Shown here piece after piece: positions 16,346-26,551 of a DNA stretch of 45,584 nt. A program made the position numbers and the translations under genes. The stretch comes from Myxococcus xanthus. GTDB lineage: Bacteria; Myxococcota; Myxococcia; Myxococcales; Myxococcaceae. Below the pieces are notes generated by a model. It was given only the letters and a program-made list of their open reading frames with translations, searched no databases and was not told the DNA's origin. The stretch spans positions 1 through 45,584 of the forward strand of contig NZ_JABFNS010000069.1 of the NCBI RefSeq assembly GCF_013116825.1, in the 5' to 3' direction. Every line of letters begins with the position of its first letter. Position 1 is the stretch's first letter.

Positions 16346-18880
16346 ATGATGGGACCGCATCCGAACGACACGACACCTCCGGGCGAGCCGCGGTGGATGG
16401 GTCGCGTGGAGCGCACACTGGGCGCGATGGCCGCGCACAACCACCGGCGTCCGGTGTTGGCGTTGCTGCTGGCGCTGGTGCTGGCCGCCCTGGGTGGCTT
16501 CCTCGCGCGAGGACTGCACCTCAACGCCAACCTCGTGGACCTGCTCCCGTCTTCCTTCGAGAGCGTGCAGGACCTGCGGGAGCTGGAGCGCCGCTTCGGC
16601 GCGCTCGGCTGGGTGGCGGTGGTGGGGGAAGGCGCGGACCCCGAGTCCCTGAAGCGCTTCGCGGACGACCTGGCGCCCAAGCTGGAGGCCCTGCCCGGCA
16701 TCCGCTTCGTCGAGGCGCAGCGCCCCGGCGCCTTCTTCCGCGACCGGGCCCTGTACTTCCTGTCGGAAGAGGACCTGCGGGAGGTGCACCGCCGCTTGAA
16801 GGCGCGGCTCCAGTGGGAACAACAACAGGCCAACCCGCTCTACGTGCCGCTGGTGGAGGAGGAGCCGCCGTCCCTGGACTTCTCCGACCTGGAGGCGAAG
16901 TACGCGGGCGGGGCTGGACAGCGGCTGTCCACCAGCCAGGGTGACTACTACCTGGACGAAGGCCAGCGCCGCATCGTGCTCCTGGCCAAGCCGGACACCA
17001 CGTCCGCGGACCTGGGCTTCTCGCGCAAGGTCACCGATGAGGTGCGCGGGCTGCTCGCCGCGCAGGACCTGTCGAAGTACGGGCCCGGCTTCAAGGTGGA
17101 CATCACCGGCACCTTCCAGAAGAAGCTGGACCAGCAGAGGCAGATTGCGCGCGACATCGGCGTGGCCTCGGCGGTGGCCACCGCGCTGATGCTGCTCTAC
17201 CTCCTCTTCCACTTCCGCAGCGCGCTGGCGGTGGGGCTGGTGCTGACGCCCGTGGGCGCGGGCCTGGCGTGGACGTACGGCCTGGTGGCGCTCGTCTTCG
17301 GCGAGGTCAATCTCCTGACGGGCTTCCTGGGCGCCATCCTCGGAGGACTGGGCCTGGAGCACGGCATCCACCTGCTGGGGCGCTACCTGCACCTGCGCGG
17401 CGAAGGCCACACGTCCGAGGACTCCACGCGCGCGTCCTTCACACACACTGGCGGCGCGGCGCTCGTCTCCGCGCTGGTGGCGGCCATCACGTTCTTCGTG
17501 CTGGGCACCTCGCGCTTCCGCGCGTTCCGTGAGTTCGGCGTCATCGCGGGCGTGGGCATGGTGGTGCTCATCGCCGCCAATGTGCTGGTGCTGCCCGCGC
17601 TGCTGGGCCTGGCCTCGCGCTGGGGCTGGACACCCCGGCGCTCCTCCCTCACCACCGCGCGCTCCCCCACGGGCCAGCTGCTGTTGCGCCGCCGGCACGT
17701 CATCACCGCCGTGTCCGCCGTGCTGCTCCTGGGGCTGCTGAGCCAGACGGGGCGCGTGCGCTTCGACTTCGACTTCGGCTCGCTGGAGGACCAGGACCTG
17801 CCGTCCTTCAAGCTGGACCGCGAGGTCAACCGGCTCATCGGCTATTCGCAGACACCAGTGGTGGTGCTCACCCAATCGCCCGAGGAGGAGCAGGCGATGG
17901 TGGAGCGGCTCCACGCGCGGCAACGCGAGCGGGGCAAGGACTCCACCATCGACTTCGTGGCCTCGCTGTCCTCGCTGGTGCCCGAGGACCAGCCGCGCAA
18001 GCAGCGCGTCCTCCAGGACATCTCGCGGCTGCTGGAGCGCGTCCCGGAGGACCGGCTGGATGCACGGCAACGGGAGCAGGTGGCGTCGCTGCGCAGGCAA
18101 GCGGTCTCACCGCCCTTCACCCGTGACGACCTGCCGCCGAGCGTCCAGCAACAATTCCTGGGCCGGCAGGGCACGTCGGGGGGCTTCGTCATGGTCTACC
18201 CGTCCGTGAACCAGTCGGACGGGATGGCGGTCCGCGCGCTGGCGCGGGAGGTTCGCGGCGTGGGGACACCGGAAGGCACGCGCGTCTCCGCGGCCGGCGA
18301 ATCCATGGTGATGGCGGACATCCTCGACATGGTGACGCACGAGGCACCACTCATCCTCGGCGGCACCACGCTGGCCGTATTGCTGGCCATGTGGCTGACG
18401 TTGGGAGGCCTGCGCATCGCCCTGCTGTGCATGGCGCCCACCGTGGTGTCACTGGTGGCGCTCCTGGGGCTGATGCCGCTGCTGGGGCTGGAGTTCAACT
18501 ACCTCAACATCCTCGTCATCCCGATTCTCATCGGAACGACGGTGGACGCAGGGGTGCACCTGCTGACGCGATTGTCGTCACCGGGCCATGACTTCGTGTC
18601 GGTATATTCAGAGACGGGGAAGGCCATCTGCGGCGGCTTGCTGACCAGCGCGATGGGCTTCGGTGCGCTCCTCCTCGCTGACCACCCGGGCCTCAACTCC
18701 ATTGGCGCACTTGCCAATCTGGGCTTCGCCACCAACCTCCTCATCATGCTGGTGGCCTTCCCAGCCCTGCTGCTGGTGCTGTCGGAGCGCAGGCTGAAGC
18801 GCCAATCCGCCCGAAAGGAATCGCAGAAACGGGAGCCGCCGCGCCATTCGGGGCGCGACGAGCCCACGCACGCAAGCTGA
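16346..18880 (+). CDS. RND-superfamily exporter (MMPL/HpnN-like), copy B
   Basis: An 844-residue paralogue of the exporter at 13469-15949. ATG 16346 and 16349 are adjacent candidates; the conserved part begins at WMGRVERTLGAMAAHNHRRP. The same landmarks occur in order: HLNANLVDLLPSSFESVQDL, NPLYVPLVEEEPPSLDFSDLE, DLSKYGPGFK, GGLGLEHGIHLLGRYLHLRGEG, RFRAFREFGVIAGVGM, DSTIDFVASLSSLVP, NYLNILVIPILIGTTVDAGVH and ADHPGLNSIGALANLGF. Blocks of similar length are identical in the two copies, so this is a duplication followed by divergence. A cytoplasmic tail rich in Arg/Lys/Glu (RRLKRQSARKESQKREPPRHS) is specific to this copy. A lipoprotein gene follows after 26 bp. Confidence 0.88.
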   Translation: MMGPHPNDTTPPGEPRWMGRVERTLGAMAAHNHRRPVLALLLALVLAALGGFLARGLHLNANLVDLLPSSFESVQDLRELERRFGALGWVAVVGEGADPESLKRFADDLAPKLEALPGIRFVEAQRPGAFFRDRALYFLSEEDLREVHRRLKARLQWEQQQANPLYVPLVEEEPPSLDFSDLEAKYAGGAGQRLSTSQGDYYLDEGQRRIVLLAKPDTTSADLGFSRKVTDEVRGLLAAQDLSKYGPGFKVDITGTFQKKLDQQRQIARDIGVASAVATALMLLYLLFHFRSALAVGLVLTPVGAGLAWTYGLVALVFGEVNLLTGFLGAILGGLGLEHGIHLLGRYLHLRGEGHTSEDSTRASFTHTGGAALVSALVAAITFFVLGTSRFRAFREFGVIAGVGMVVLIAANVLVLPALLGLASRWGWTPRRSSLTTARSPTGQLLLRRRHVITAVSAVLLLGLLSQTGRVRFDFDFGSLEDQDLPSFKLDREVNRLIGYSQTPVVVLTQSPEEEQAMVERLHARQRERGKDSTIDFVASLSSLVPEDQPRKQRVLQDISRLLERVPEDRLDARQREQVASLRRQAVSPPFTRDDLPPSVQQQFLGRQGTSGGFVMVYPSVNQSDGMAVRALAREVRGVGTPEGTRVSAAGESMVMADILDMVTHEAPLILGGTTLAVLLAMWLTLGGLRIALLCMAPTVVSLVALLGLMPLLGLEFNYLNILVIPILIGTTVDAGVHLLTRLSSPGHDFVSVYSETGKAICGGLLTSAMGFGALLLADHPGLNSIGALANLGFATNLLIMLVAFPALLLVLSERRLKRQSARKESQKREPPRHSGRDEPTHAS

Positions 18881-18906
18881 CACACACCCACGACGGAGGG
18901 AGCAGC

Positions 18907-19428
18907 ATGGCGAACCAGATGAAGCGGGGTTGGATGTGGGCCGGAGCACTGGCGGGTACCCTGGCGTTGGGGACCGCGTGTAGCGCGACGGAGGCTCCGG
19001 TGCAGGTGGCGCAGGTGGACCCGTCCACCGGACAGACGGTGACGCCAGGCACCGCGCCGGGCAACACCACGCCGGGCACGGGCCCCGGCACGACGCCGCA
19101 GACGGGCTCGACGAACACGAACCCCAACACCCTGCCCCCGGCGACGAACCCCAACACCCTGCCCCCAGGAACGTCCACGACGACGCCGGGCACGGGCGGC
19201 TCCGGCGCTACGGGCACCACGCCCTACAACACGGGCGCGGAGGGCGCCACGTCCACCGTTCCGGGCACCACGCCCTACAACACGGACGCGGGCACGGGCG
19301 GCTCCGGAGTGCTGCCCACGCCAGGCATCGGCACCACGCCCGGGCTCGACGCTCCGACGGGCACCGGGACGTCCAACACCGTCCCCGCGCCCTCCGGCGT
19401 CATCAACGACGGCGGCACTGGCTTCTAG
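18907..19428 (+). CDS. Pro/Gly/Thr-rich lipoprotein with tandem repeats (copy 1)
   Basis: A 173-residue protein from ATG 18907, after CGACGGAGGGAGCAGC. The signal peptide GWMWAGALAGTLALGTAC gives lipidation at Cys 25. The rest is low-complexity Thr/Pro/Gly/Asn with short repeats: NPNTLPP twice in tandem with a 27-bp DNA period (19117-19139 and 19144-19166 are identical), TTPYNT twice and GTGGSG twice. This is an extended, probably disordered surface polypeptide. The signal peptide and GTGG motifs match the lipoprotein at 20412, indicating common origin. Function is unknown. Confidence 0.8.
   Translation: MANQMKRGWMWAGALAGTLALGTACSATEAPVQVAQVDPSTGQTVTPGTAPGNTTPGTGPGTTPQTGSTNTNPNTLPPATNPNTLPPGTSTTTPGTGGSGATGTTPYNTGAEGATSTVPGTTPYNTDAGTGGSGVLPTPGIGTTPGLDAPTGTGTSNTVPAPSGVINDGGTGF
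19117..19166 (+). repeat. In-frame tandem repeat, period 27 bp
   Basis: Two identical 23-nt copies (19117-19139 and 19144-19166) encode the NPNTLPP units of the lipoprotein. Such a repeat could vary in copy number by slippage. Confidence 0.7.
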
Positions 19429-19453
19429 CCCTCGCGGCGTCACCCTGAAGCAG

Positions 19454-19498
19454 CGCCCCATCCGGCACCGCGGGATTCGCGGCGCCGCTGATGGGGCG
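19454..19498 (+). terminator. Long hairpin after the Pro/Gly/Thr-rich lipoprotein gene
   Basis: CGCCCCATC (19454-19462) pairs with GATGGGGCG (19490-19498). Directly inside, CGGC-A-CCGCG pairs with CGCGG-C-GCCG around a GGATT loop. The stem is about 18 bp in total, with one mismatch and a CT bulge, and starts 25 bp past the stop. It ends in GTT, not a T-run. Confidence 0.6.
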
Positions 19499-19543
19499 TT
19501 GCCATGCTGGACAGGCGCGTCCGCGCCTGCTTTGTCCGCGGGC

Positions 19544-20257
19544 ATGGAGACCCTCGTGACGCGCTTGTTGTCGCTGCGAGTGGGCATGCCCCGGGAGCTG
19601 GGCGTGGCGGGCGCCGCCTCGCCGCTGGAGCGGCCCTGGACCAGCGCCATCTTCAAGGAGCCCGTGACGGGCCCGGTGTGGCTGTCACGCACGGGGCTCG
19701 CCGGAGATGGCCAGGCGGACCGCAAGGTTCACGGAGGCCCGGAGAAGGCGGTCTTCGCCTATCCCGTCACGCACTACGACTTCTGGCGTGAACGCCTGGC
19801 GCGCGCCGACGTGGGCCCCGGCGCCTTCGGTGAGAACTGGGTGCTCTCCCAGGTCACGGAAGCGGACGTCTGCATCGGAGACGTGCTGCGTGTGGGCGGC
19901 GCACGCGTGCAGATATCCCAACCTCGCCAGCCCTGCTGGAAGCCCGCGCGCCGCTGGGGACAGCGCGACCTGTCGTTGCTGCTCCAGCAGACCGGCCGCA
20001 CCGGCTGGTACTACCGCGTGTTGGAGGAAGGGCCCGTCCAGGAAGGCGACGCGATGGCGTTGCTTGAGCGCCCCTTTCCCACCTTCACCATCGCCTTCGC
20101 CAACCACGCCATGCACGGCCACGCGCCGGAGGACGCCGCGCGGCTGGCGGAGTGTCCCTTGCTGACGCCGAACTGGCGTGACTCGCTCCGCAGACGCGCG
20201 CAGGGCAACCGGGGAGACGACCGCCCGCGGCTGGTGGGCCCCAACAGCGCCCACTGA
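19544..20257 (+). CDS. MOSC-domain protein, YiiM-like
   Basis: A 237-residue protein. Start options are ATG 19544 or GTG 19556; the GTG has GGAG six bases upstream. MOSC landmarks are GLAGDGQADRKVHGGPEKAVFAYP, GAFGENWVLSQVTEADVCIGDVLRVGGARVQISQPRQPCWKP and GWYYRVLEEGPVQEGD. The cysteine in QPRQPCWK is the conserved MOSC residue thought to hold a molybdenum-cofactor sulfur. In YiiM-type proteins this fold reduces N-hydroxylated compounds or handles molybdenum cofactor. The architecture and the C-terminal three-helix part (RLAECPLLTPNWRDSLRRR) match E. coli YiiM in length and order. It is monocistronic. Confidence 0.88.
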   Translation: METLVTRLLSLRVGMPRELGVAGAASPLERPWTSAIFKEPVTGPVWLSRTGLAGDGQADRKVHGGPEKAVFAYPVTHYDFWRERLARADVGPGAFGENWVLSQVTEADVCIGDVLRVGGARVQISQPRQPCWKPARRWGQRDLSLLLQQTGRTGWYYRVLEEGPVQEGDAMALLERPFPTFTIAFANHAMHGHAPEDAARLAECPLLTPNWRDSLRRRAQGNRGDDRPRLVGPNSAH

Positions 20258-20411
20258 AGACATTGCCCGCACGGCAAGCCGTCCCCGCGTCTCATTTCCA
20301 CCGCCGCCTGAAGAGCAGGCGGCCATGGGAGGGGCCTCTAGCAGACCGGCCATCGGCTGCTCACGTTCCCGGCCAGCAGCAGTCAGACACAAACCGACCG
20401 GAGAACGAACC

Positions 20412-20945
20412 ATGACGAAGTTCCTCAAGACGAAGGCCGTCCTTGCCTCTCTCGCCGCCGGTGCCCTCGCGTTTGGCACTGCCTGTAAGTCCGACTCGGG
20501 CGCGACCCGAGAAACGACAGACACCACTGACACCAGCGGCATGGGCACGATGAGTGACCCAAACACCGGCACGAGTACGGACACCCGCACGGACACCACG
20601 ACACCACCTGGCACGGGCGGCACGGGCATGGATGACCCGGCCCTGTCGCCCGATTCGGAGACCGTGGACCCGAACAGCGTGGACCCCAACGCGGACCCGA
20701 CGCTGACCCCAGGCACCGGCGGCACCGGCAGGGAGGTGGACCCGAACCTCGACCCGGACATGAGCAGCGAGCCGGGCACGGGCGGCGCGGGTGACGTGGA
20801 GCCGCTCGACAACACGGACACCGGTGAGATGGATGCCAATGACGATTCCACGCTGGAGCCAGGCACCGGCGGCAGCGGCATGACGGACCCGGACACCCGG
20901 ATGACGCCGCCCACGCCGCTCCCGGAGAAGGGGACGACGCGCTAG
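20412..20945 (+). CDS. Pro/Gly/Thr/Asp-rich lipoprotein (copy 2)
   Basis: A 177-residue protein from ATG 20412, after GGAGAACGAACC. The signal KTKAVLASLAAGALAFGTAC puts the lipid on Cys 25, exactly as in the 18907 lipoprotein. The mature chain is acidic and low-complexity, with a recurring PGTGG(T/A/S)G motif (TPPGTGGTG, LTPGTGGTG, EPGTGGAG, EPGTGGSG), spaced by Asp/Pro/Asn-rich segments (VDPNSVDPNADP). It ends PTPLPEKGTTR. No fold is expected. The acidic repeats could bind cations or hydrate the cell surface. Two hairpins follow at 20975 and 21040. Confidence 0.8.
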   Translation: MTKFLKTKAVLASLAAGALAFGTACKSDSGATRETTDTTDTSGMGTMSDPNTGTSTDTRTDTTTPPGTGGTGMDDPALSPDSETVDPNSVDPNADPTLTPGTGGTGREVDPNLDPDMSSEPGTGGAGDVEPLDNTDTGEMDANDDSTLEPGTGGSGMTDPDTRMTPPTPLPEKGTTR

Positions 20946-20974
20946 GCCGGCCCTCACTTCACGGAAACAAGACG

Positions 20975-21002
20975 ATGCCCGCGGCGACCGTGCCGCGGGC
21001 AT
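20975..21002 (+). terminator. Perfect hairpin, first of a tandem pair
   Basis: ATGCCCGCGGC and GCCGCGGGCAT form a perfect 11-bp stem with a GACCGT loop, 30 bp after the lipoprotein stop. A near copy follows 65 bp later. Confidence 0.65.
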
Positions 21003-21039
21003 TGCCCGTTGTGGCGCAAGACACGACAGCGAAAGAGAC

Positions 21040-21069
21040 GATGCCCGCGGCGCCTGTGCCGCGGACATC
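21040..21069 (+). terminator. Second hairpin of the tandem pair
   Basis: GATGCCCGCGGC and GCCGCGGACATC pair over 12 positions with one C-A mismatch and a GCCTGT loop. It faces the convergent small gene at 21095-21313, so it may stop transcription from both sides. Confidence 0.55.
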
Positions 21070-21094
21070 GCCCTGTGTGTCATCAGCGTGGGAC

Positions 21095-21313
21095 TCAGCT
21101 CACGCTGAAGCCAGGATACGGCTGCGGCGACTTCACCGGCTCGATGATGCGTTGGCTGCCACCCGTCCCCGGCGTACCGGCGGGACCACCCTCCGGCTTC
21201 AGCGCGGGCGGACTGCCGCGCGGCGAGCGCTGCCCGTCCTCGGTGTCTGCATTCCGGTCAGGCGCGGTGGGTACGGCTTCAGGTGGAGTGTGCAGCACGT
21301 CCTTCTTGCTCAT
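21095..21313 (-). CDS. Small hypothetical protein
   Basis: The 72-residue product MSKKDVLHTPPEAVPTAPD... starts at ATG 21313 with an excellent ribosome site (GGAAAGGAGGCCGCC). It is hydrophilic and Pro/Gly/Ser-rich, contains GGPAGTPGTGGSQ and ends QRIIEPVKSPQPYPGFSVS, with no signal peptide or membrane helix. The PGTGG motif recalls the two neighbouring lipoproteins, which may be a composition effect. No family is recognised. Confidence 0.6.
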   Translation of the reverse strand: MSKKDVLHTPPEAVPTAPDRNADTEDGQRSPRGSPPALKPEGGPAGTPGTGGSQRIIEPVKSPQPYPGFSVS

Positions 21314-21570
21314 GGCGGCCTCCTTTCCTCCAACCTGGGGCCCCCCTCCGCAATGGGCACCTGGCATCTGGCCGCCTGCCCGAACGGATGCTGATGACTT
21401 TCACTTGAAGCCCCGCACACGGCCCGCCGTATGGATGAACCCACGCCTGCCGTGCGTGACCACGTTGAGGACGAGCGGGCAGCCACTGCCCGTCGGTGGC
21501 ACCTTCGAGGAGAGCCACGCTGAAATAGTGAACCGAACCTGAAGCGCGGTTCAGAATCTGGTGGGATGCG

Positions 21571-22842
21571 ATGAGCGTGAAGTTGGCATTGGCCGGCAGG
21601 CGACGGAGAAGCGAACACCTGTTCTCCCCTCCTGAGGGCCCCGTCCCCTGGCTCCAGCGGATGTCGTCGTGGTTCCACGAGCACCATGGCGAGCTGCTCG
21701 AAAGCGCCGTACCGGGCACCGGCCCCCAGGGTGCCCCCACGCTCCGGCTGCGGCTGCATCCGGCGGCGGGCGAGGTCGTGTTGGCGGCCACCTCGGGCGC
21801 CCACGTCTCCGTGTCCGCGGAGACGTCCGCCGTGGGCCCCGGCTACCACCGCTTCCTCTGCGACACGCTGAGGGCCATGGGTGACGCGCTCGGCATCTCA
21901 TGGGCGGAGGGCCGCGCGTCGTCGAAGGGGGGCGACCCCACCGGCTACTTCCACACGGGAGACGCCGGGCCCGTGGATGTGCACATGCTGGCGTCGCTCC
22001 AGGAAGCCGTGGGGTGGGTGCTGCGCATGCGCCGTCAGGGCGAGTCCGGCTTCGCGCTGTCCATGCGCTTCGGCCACACCTTCGAATATCCCGGTGCGCT
22101 GCTGACGCCGCTGGGGCCTCGCGACGCGCGCTGGCTGGAGGACGTGTACGAGGACCCGCGCAGGGGCATCGACGTGTTCCCCTGGTGGACGCCGGGCATC
22201 GACGCGCGCATGCGGCTCAATCGCGCGCGGTGCCACCTGTGGACGGACGTGGTCTGGCGCCCACCGCTGCTGAACGGCGAGCGGAACCTGATGCGCGACG
22301 TGGCCCGCCTGCTGGAGCAGGCCTGGCGCGAGGACCCGTCCCTGGCCTATCCGTGGCGGGAGTGGCAGGAGGTGCTCGGCTTCCTGGGCGTGGGAGGCAC
22401 CCTGGCCGAGGAAGTCCACCAGCGCGCCTCGCGGGCACCCGGCGGCCCGCCCATGGGCTACCGGCGCGGCGAGGTCCAGGTGGCGCTGCCGGCGGGTTGG
22501 GAGATTCGCATCCCGGGGTCGCTCGCGGAGGCGCACCTGCAGGATGGGACATGGGTGGCTCGGGACCATCGGCGCAGCGTGCGCTTCGTCCCCTTGGAGG
22601 ACGGTGGCGCCGCCAGCCTCATGCCCTCCTTCATGGAGCGCCGCGCGATGGACCTGGAGCACCACGGCAAGCGGGTCAGCGGACGGGCCTCACTCCGCAT
22701 GGAGCCGGGCGAGTGCCGGCTGACCGCCCTGTGTACCTCGGGCAAGCGCCGCGCCCTGTGCGTGGTGAGCTTCGACGACCCGGACGAGCAGGACTGGGCC
22801 CTGGGGACCTGGCGCTCACTGGACCACGCTGTCGCCGCGTGA
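21571..22842 (+). CDS. Hypothetical protein, 423 residues
   Basis: A soluble-looking protein from ATG 21571 after GTGGGATGCG, with no signal peptide. Recognisable blocks are PWLQRMSSWFHEHHGELLESAVPG, GYHRFLCDTLRAMGDALGISW, DVFPWWTPGIDARMRLNRARCHLWTDVVW and, after residue 300, a beta-rich half (VQVALPAGWEIRIPGSLAEAHLQDGTW, RALCVVSFDDPDEQDWALGTWRSL) that looks like a PsbP/Mog1-type small domain. I do not recognise the N-terminal part. It lies 66 bp upstream of glgX in the same direction. Any link to glycogen metabolism rests on position only. Confidence 0.75.
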   Translation: MSVKLALAGRRRRSEHLFSPPEGPVPWLQRMSSWFHEHHGELLESAVPGTGPQGAPTLRLRLHPAAGEVVLAATSGAHVSVSAETSAVGPGYHRFLCDTLRAMGDALGISWAEGRASSKGGDPTGYFHTGDAGPVDVHMLASLQEAVGWVLRMRRQGESGFALSMRFGHTFEYPGALLTPLGPRDARWLEDVYEDPRRGIDVFPWWTPGIDARMRLNRARCHLWTDVVWRPPLLNGERNLMRDVARLLEQAWREDPSLAYPWREWQEVLGFLGVGGTLAEEVHQRASRAPGGPPMGYRRGEVQVALPAGWEIRIPGSLAEAHLQDGTWVARDHRRSVRFVPLEDGGAASLMPSFMERRAMDLEHHGKRVSGRASLRMEPGECRLTALCTSGKRRALCVVSFDDPDEQDWALGTWRSLDHAVAA

Positions 22843-22908
22843 CGCTTGCCAGCCCAGAGGTGCAATCCCACATTGGGCAGGCCTTTCCATCAGAATCGAG
22901 AGCCTGCA

Positions 22909-25035
<2,127 letters not shown>

Positions 25036-25162
25036 GGCAGATGCCGCGTGCTAGGGTTCTCCGCCGAGGCCTTCCCCGGCGGGTACGGTAAGCCGGCGCC
25101 GGAGCGCGCCCCTGAGCGAAGCAGGTCCGCCACCGGGGCCGCTCGCACGAGCCGGAGGAACC

Positions 25163-25813
25163 GTGTCGCGGGATGCACAGGAAGAGGGCGTGAAGCAGGT
25201 GTACGGGGAGATTGCCTCGGCCTACGAGGCGCTCTTCCCCGCCCTGCACCGGTACGAGGAGCGGGTGGAGCGGTTCCTCGCGGCGGTGGTGGCGCCCGGC
25301 GCCCGCGTGCTCGACGTGGGGTGCGGGCCGGGGCTCCACACCCGGGGACTGGACACCTCCGTCGCAGTGGTTGGCACCGACCTCTCCGAGGACATGCTCG
25401 CGCTGGCTCGGACAGCGCGGCCGGGTGGCGCGTGGCATGTACACAGCTACCACCAGCCGATTCCTCCTGACTGGGGCCGCTTCACCGTCGCGCTCGCCAT
25501 TGGCTGCCTGGACTTCTGCGACGACCTGCCGCGCGTCCTGAAGCACCTCGCGGAGGCGCTGGAGCCGGGCGGCAAGCTGCTCCTCACCGTGCTGGAGCGG
25601 CGGCCGGGGTTGGACGGGCACGAGGCGCCCGTGCAGCCGATTCAAACGGCGGGGCCGGCGGTGACGCTGCACCTGTACTCATTCGAGGAGACCGCCCGGG
25701 CCGTCACGGAAGCAGGGCTACTCCCACGCACGTACGCGCATGCGCCCGGCTGGGTGCAGCTCACGGAACAGCGGACCATGTGGTTCGGGTGGTGGGAGGT
25801 GGAGCGGCGCTGA
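25163..25813 (+). CDS. Class I SAM-dependent methyltransferase
   Basis: A 216-residue protein starting at GTG 25163 after GCCGGAGGAACC. The SAM-binding motif I is VLDVGCGPGLHTRGL, followed by GTDLSEDMLALAR and, at the active-site end of the sheet, VALAIGCLDFCDD and LEPGGKLLLTVLE. N-terminal VYGEIASAYEALFPALHRYEERV is typical of the methyltransferase 11/25 type families. The acceptor is unknown. It is monocistronic, with 127 bp between it and glgX, and ends 105 bp before a lipoprotein gene. Confidence 0.88.
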   Translation: MSRDAQEEGVKQVYGEIASAYEALFPALHRYEERVERFLAAVVAPGARVLDVGCGPGLHTRGLDTSVAVVGTDLSEDMLALARTARPGGAWHVHSYHQPIPPDWGRFTVALAIGCLDFCDDLPRVLKHLAEALEPGGKLLLTVLERRPGLDGHEAPVQPIQTAGPAVTLHLYSFEETARAVTEAGLLPRTYAHAPGWVQLTEQRTMWFGWWEVERR

Positions 25814-25918
25814 GCGCGTGGCTCCTGAACCACGCTTCTGGTGCATGAGGGCCACAGCCCGGCCACTCCAGGGTGTGCACGAGGCTTGCACTGGACTGCG
25901 CCCAGGAGGCATCGACAC

Positions 25919-26452
25919 GTGATTCGGCTGCGCTGGACCTTCATCGGGGCGTCTTTTCTGGCAATGGCCGTGGGCTGTGCGGAGGCCCCCCTCCGCGACG
26001 ACACAACGCCGCCGGGCGTGTCGATTGCGCTCGTGGAGGGCGGATGCGACCCCGAAACGAACTTCCGGTGCTTGTGCGCAGGGAACGCCGGAGACGCGGC
26101 GCCCCACCTTCAGGAGATCGGCGTGGACCTGGACGCCCTGCAAAAGAACGGTTGGCCGTGCGTACCGGGTGACTTCGACCAGGATGGAGAGCAGGACTAT
26201 GCCTTTCCGGGCGAGGGCTACGCGTGCAACCGGCCCGTCCCGGTGCGGGTGCTCTTCACGCGAGGCGGGCACCTGCGTGAAGTCCAGACGCTGCCGCGCA
26301 GGTTGAGTTGCCTTCAGCGCTACGTCTCCAATGACGCGTCCCTGCCCCCGGGCCAAGGACTGGTCGACTGGGGTGAAGGGAATGCCACCTGGCTCTACCG
26401 GTTCGACAGCGAGGGCTGGCTCGCCACGTCCCATCTCTCCGAGGCGCACTGA
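25919..26452 (+). CDS. Lipoprotein of unknown function with a calcium-loop-like motif
   Basis: A 177-residue protein starting at GTG 25919, behind AGGAGGCATCGACAC. The signal WTFIGASFLAMAVGC is lipidated at Cys 20. In the mature chain, VPGDFDQDGEQDYAFPG resembles a single FG-GAP/EF-hand-type calcium loop, with cysteine pairs (GGCDPETNFRCLC; GWPCVPG; YACNRP; LSCLQRY) likely disulfide-bonded. The C-terminus WLYRFDSEGWLATSHLSEAH looks like a closing beta-propeller or barrel strand. No family is recognised. It is followed by the beta-lactamase gene after 99 bp. Confidence 0.7.
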   Translation: MIRLRWTFIGASFLAMAVGCAEAPLRDDTTPPGVSIALVEGGCDPETNFRCLCAGNAGDAAPHLQEIGVDLDALQKNGWPCVPGDFDQDGEQDYAFPGEGYACNRPVPVRVLFTRGGHLREVQTLPRRLSCLQRYVSNDASLPPGQGLVDWGEGNATWLYRFDSEGWLATSHLSEAH

Positions 26453-26551
26453 TTCGGTATGCACCGCGCCAGGTCCCAGGCCCGCCTCGGCGTGCCGCTC
26501 GAACTCCTCCATTCCCCGCCGCGGCATCGCCGCTACCGAGGCCATTTGACG

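Noticed and set aside
16217..18100. 627-codon reverse frame opposite RND exporter B
   Set aside because: The composition is dominated by Gln/Arg/His, there is no ribosome site, and it lies wholly antisense to a clear exporter gene.
18907..19428. Collagen-like or secreted adhesin fold for the Pro/Gly/Thr-rich lipoprotein
   Set aside because: There is no Gly-X-Y periodicity; the repeats are short and irregular, so only disorder can be claimed.
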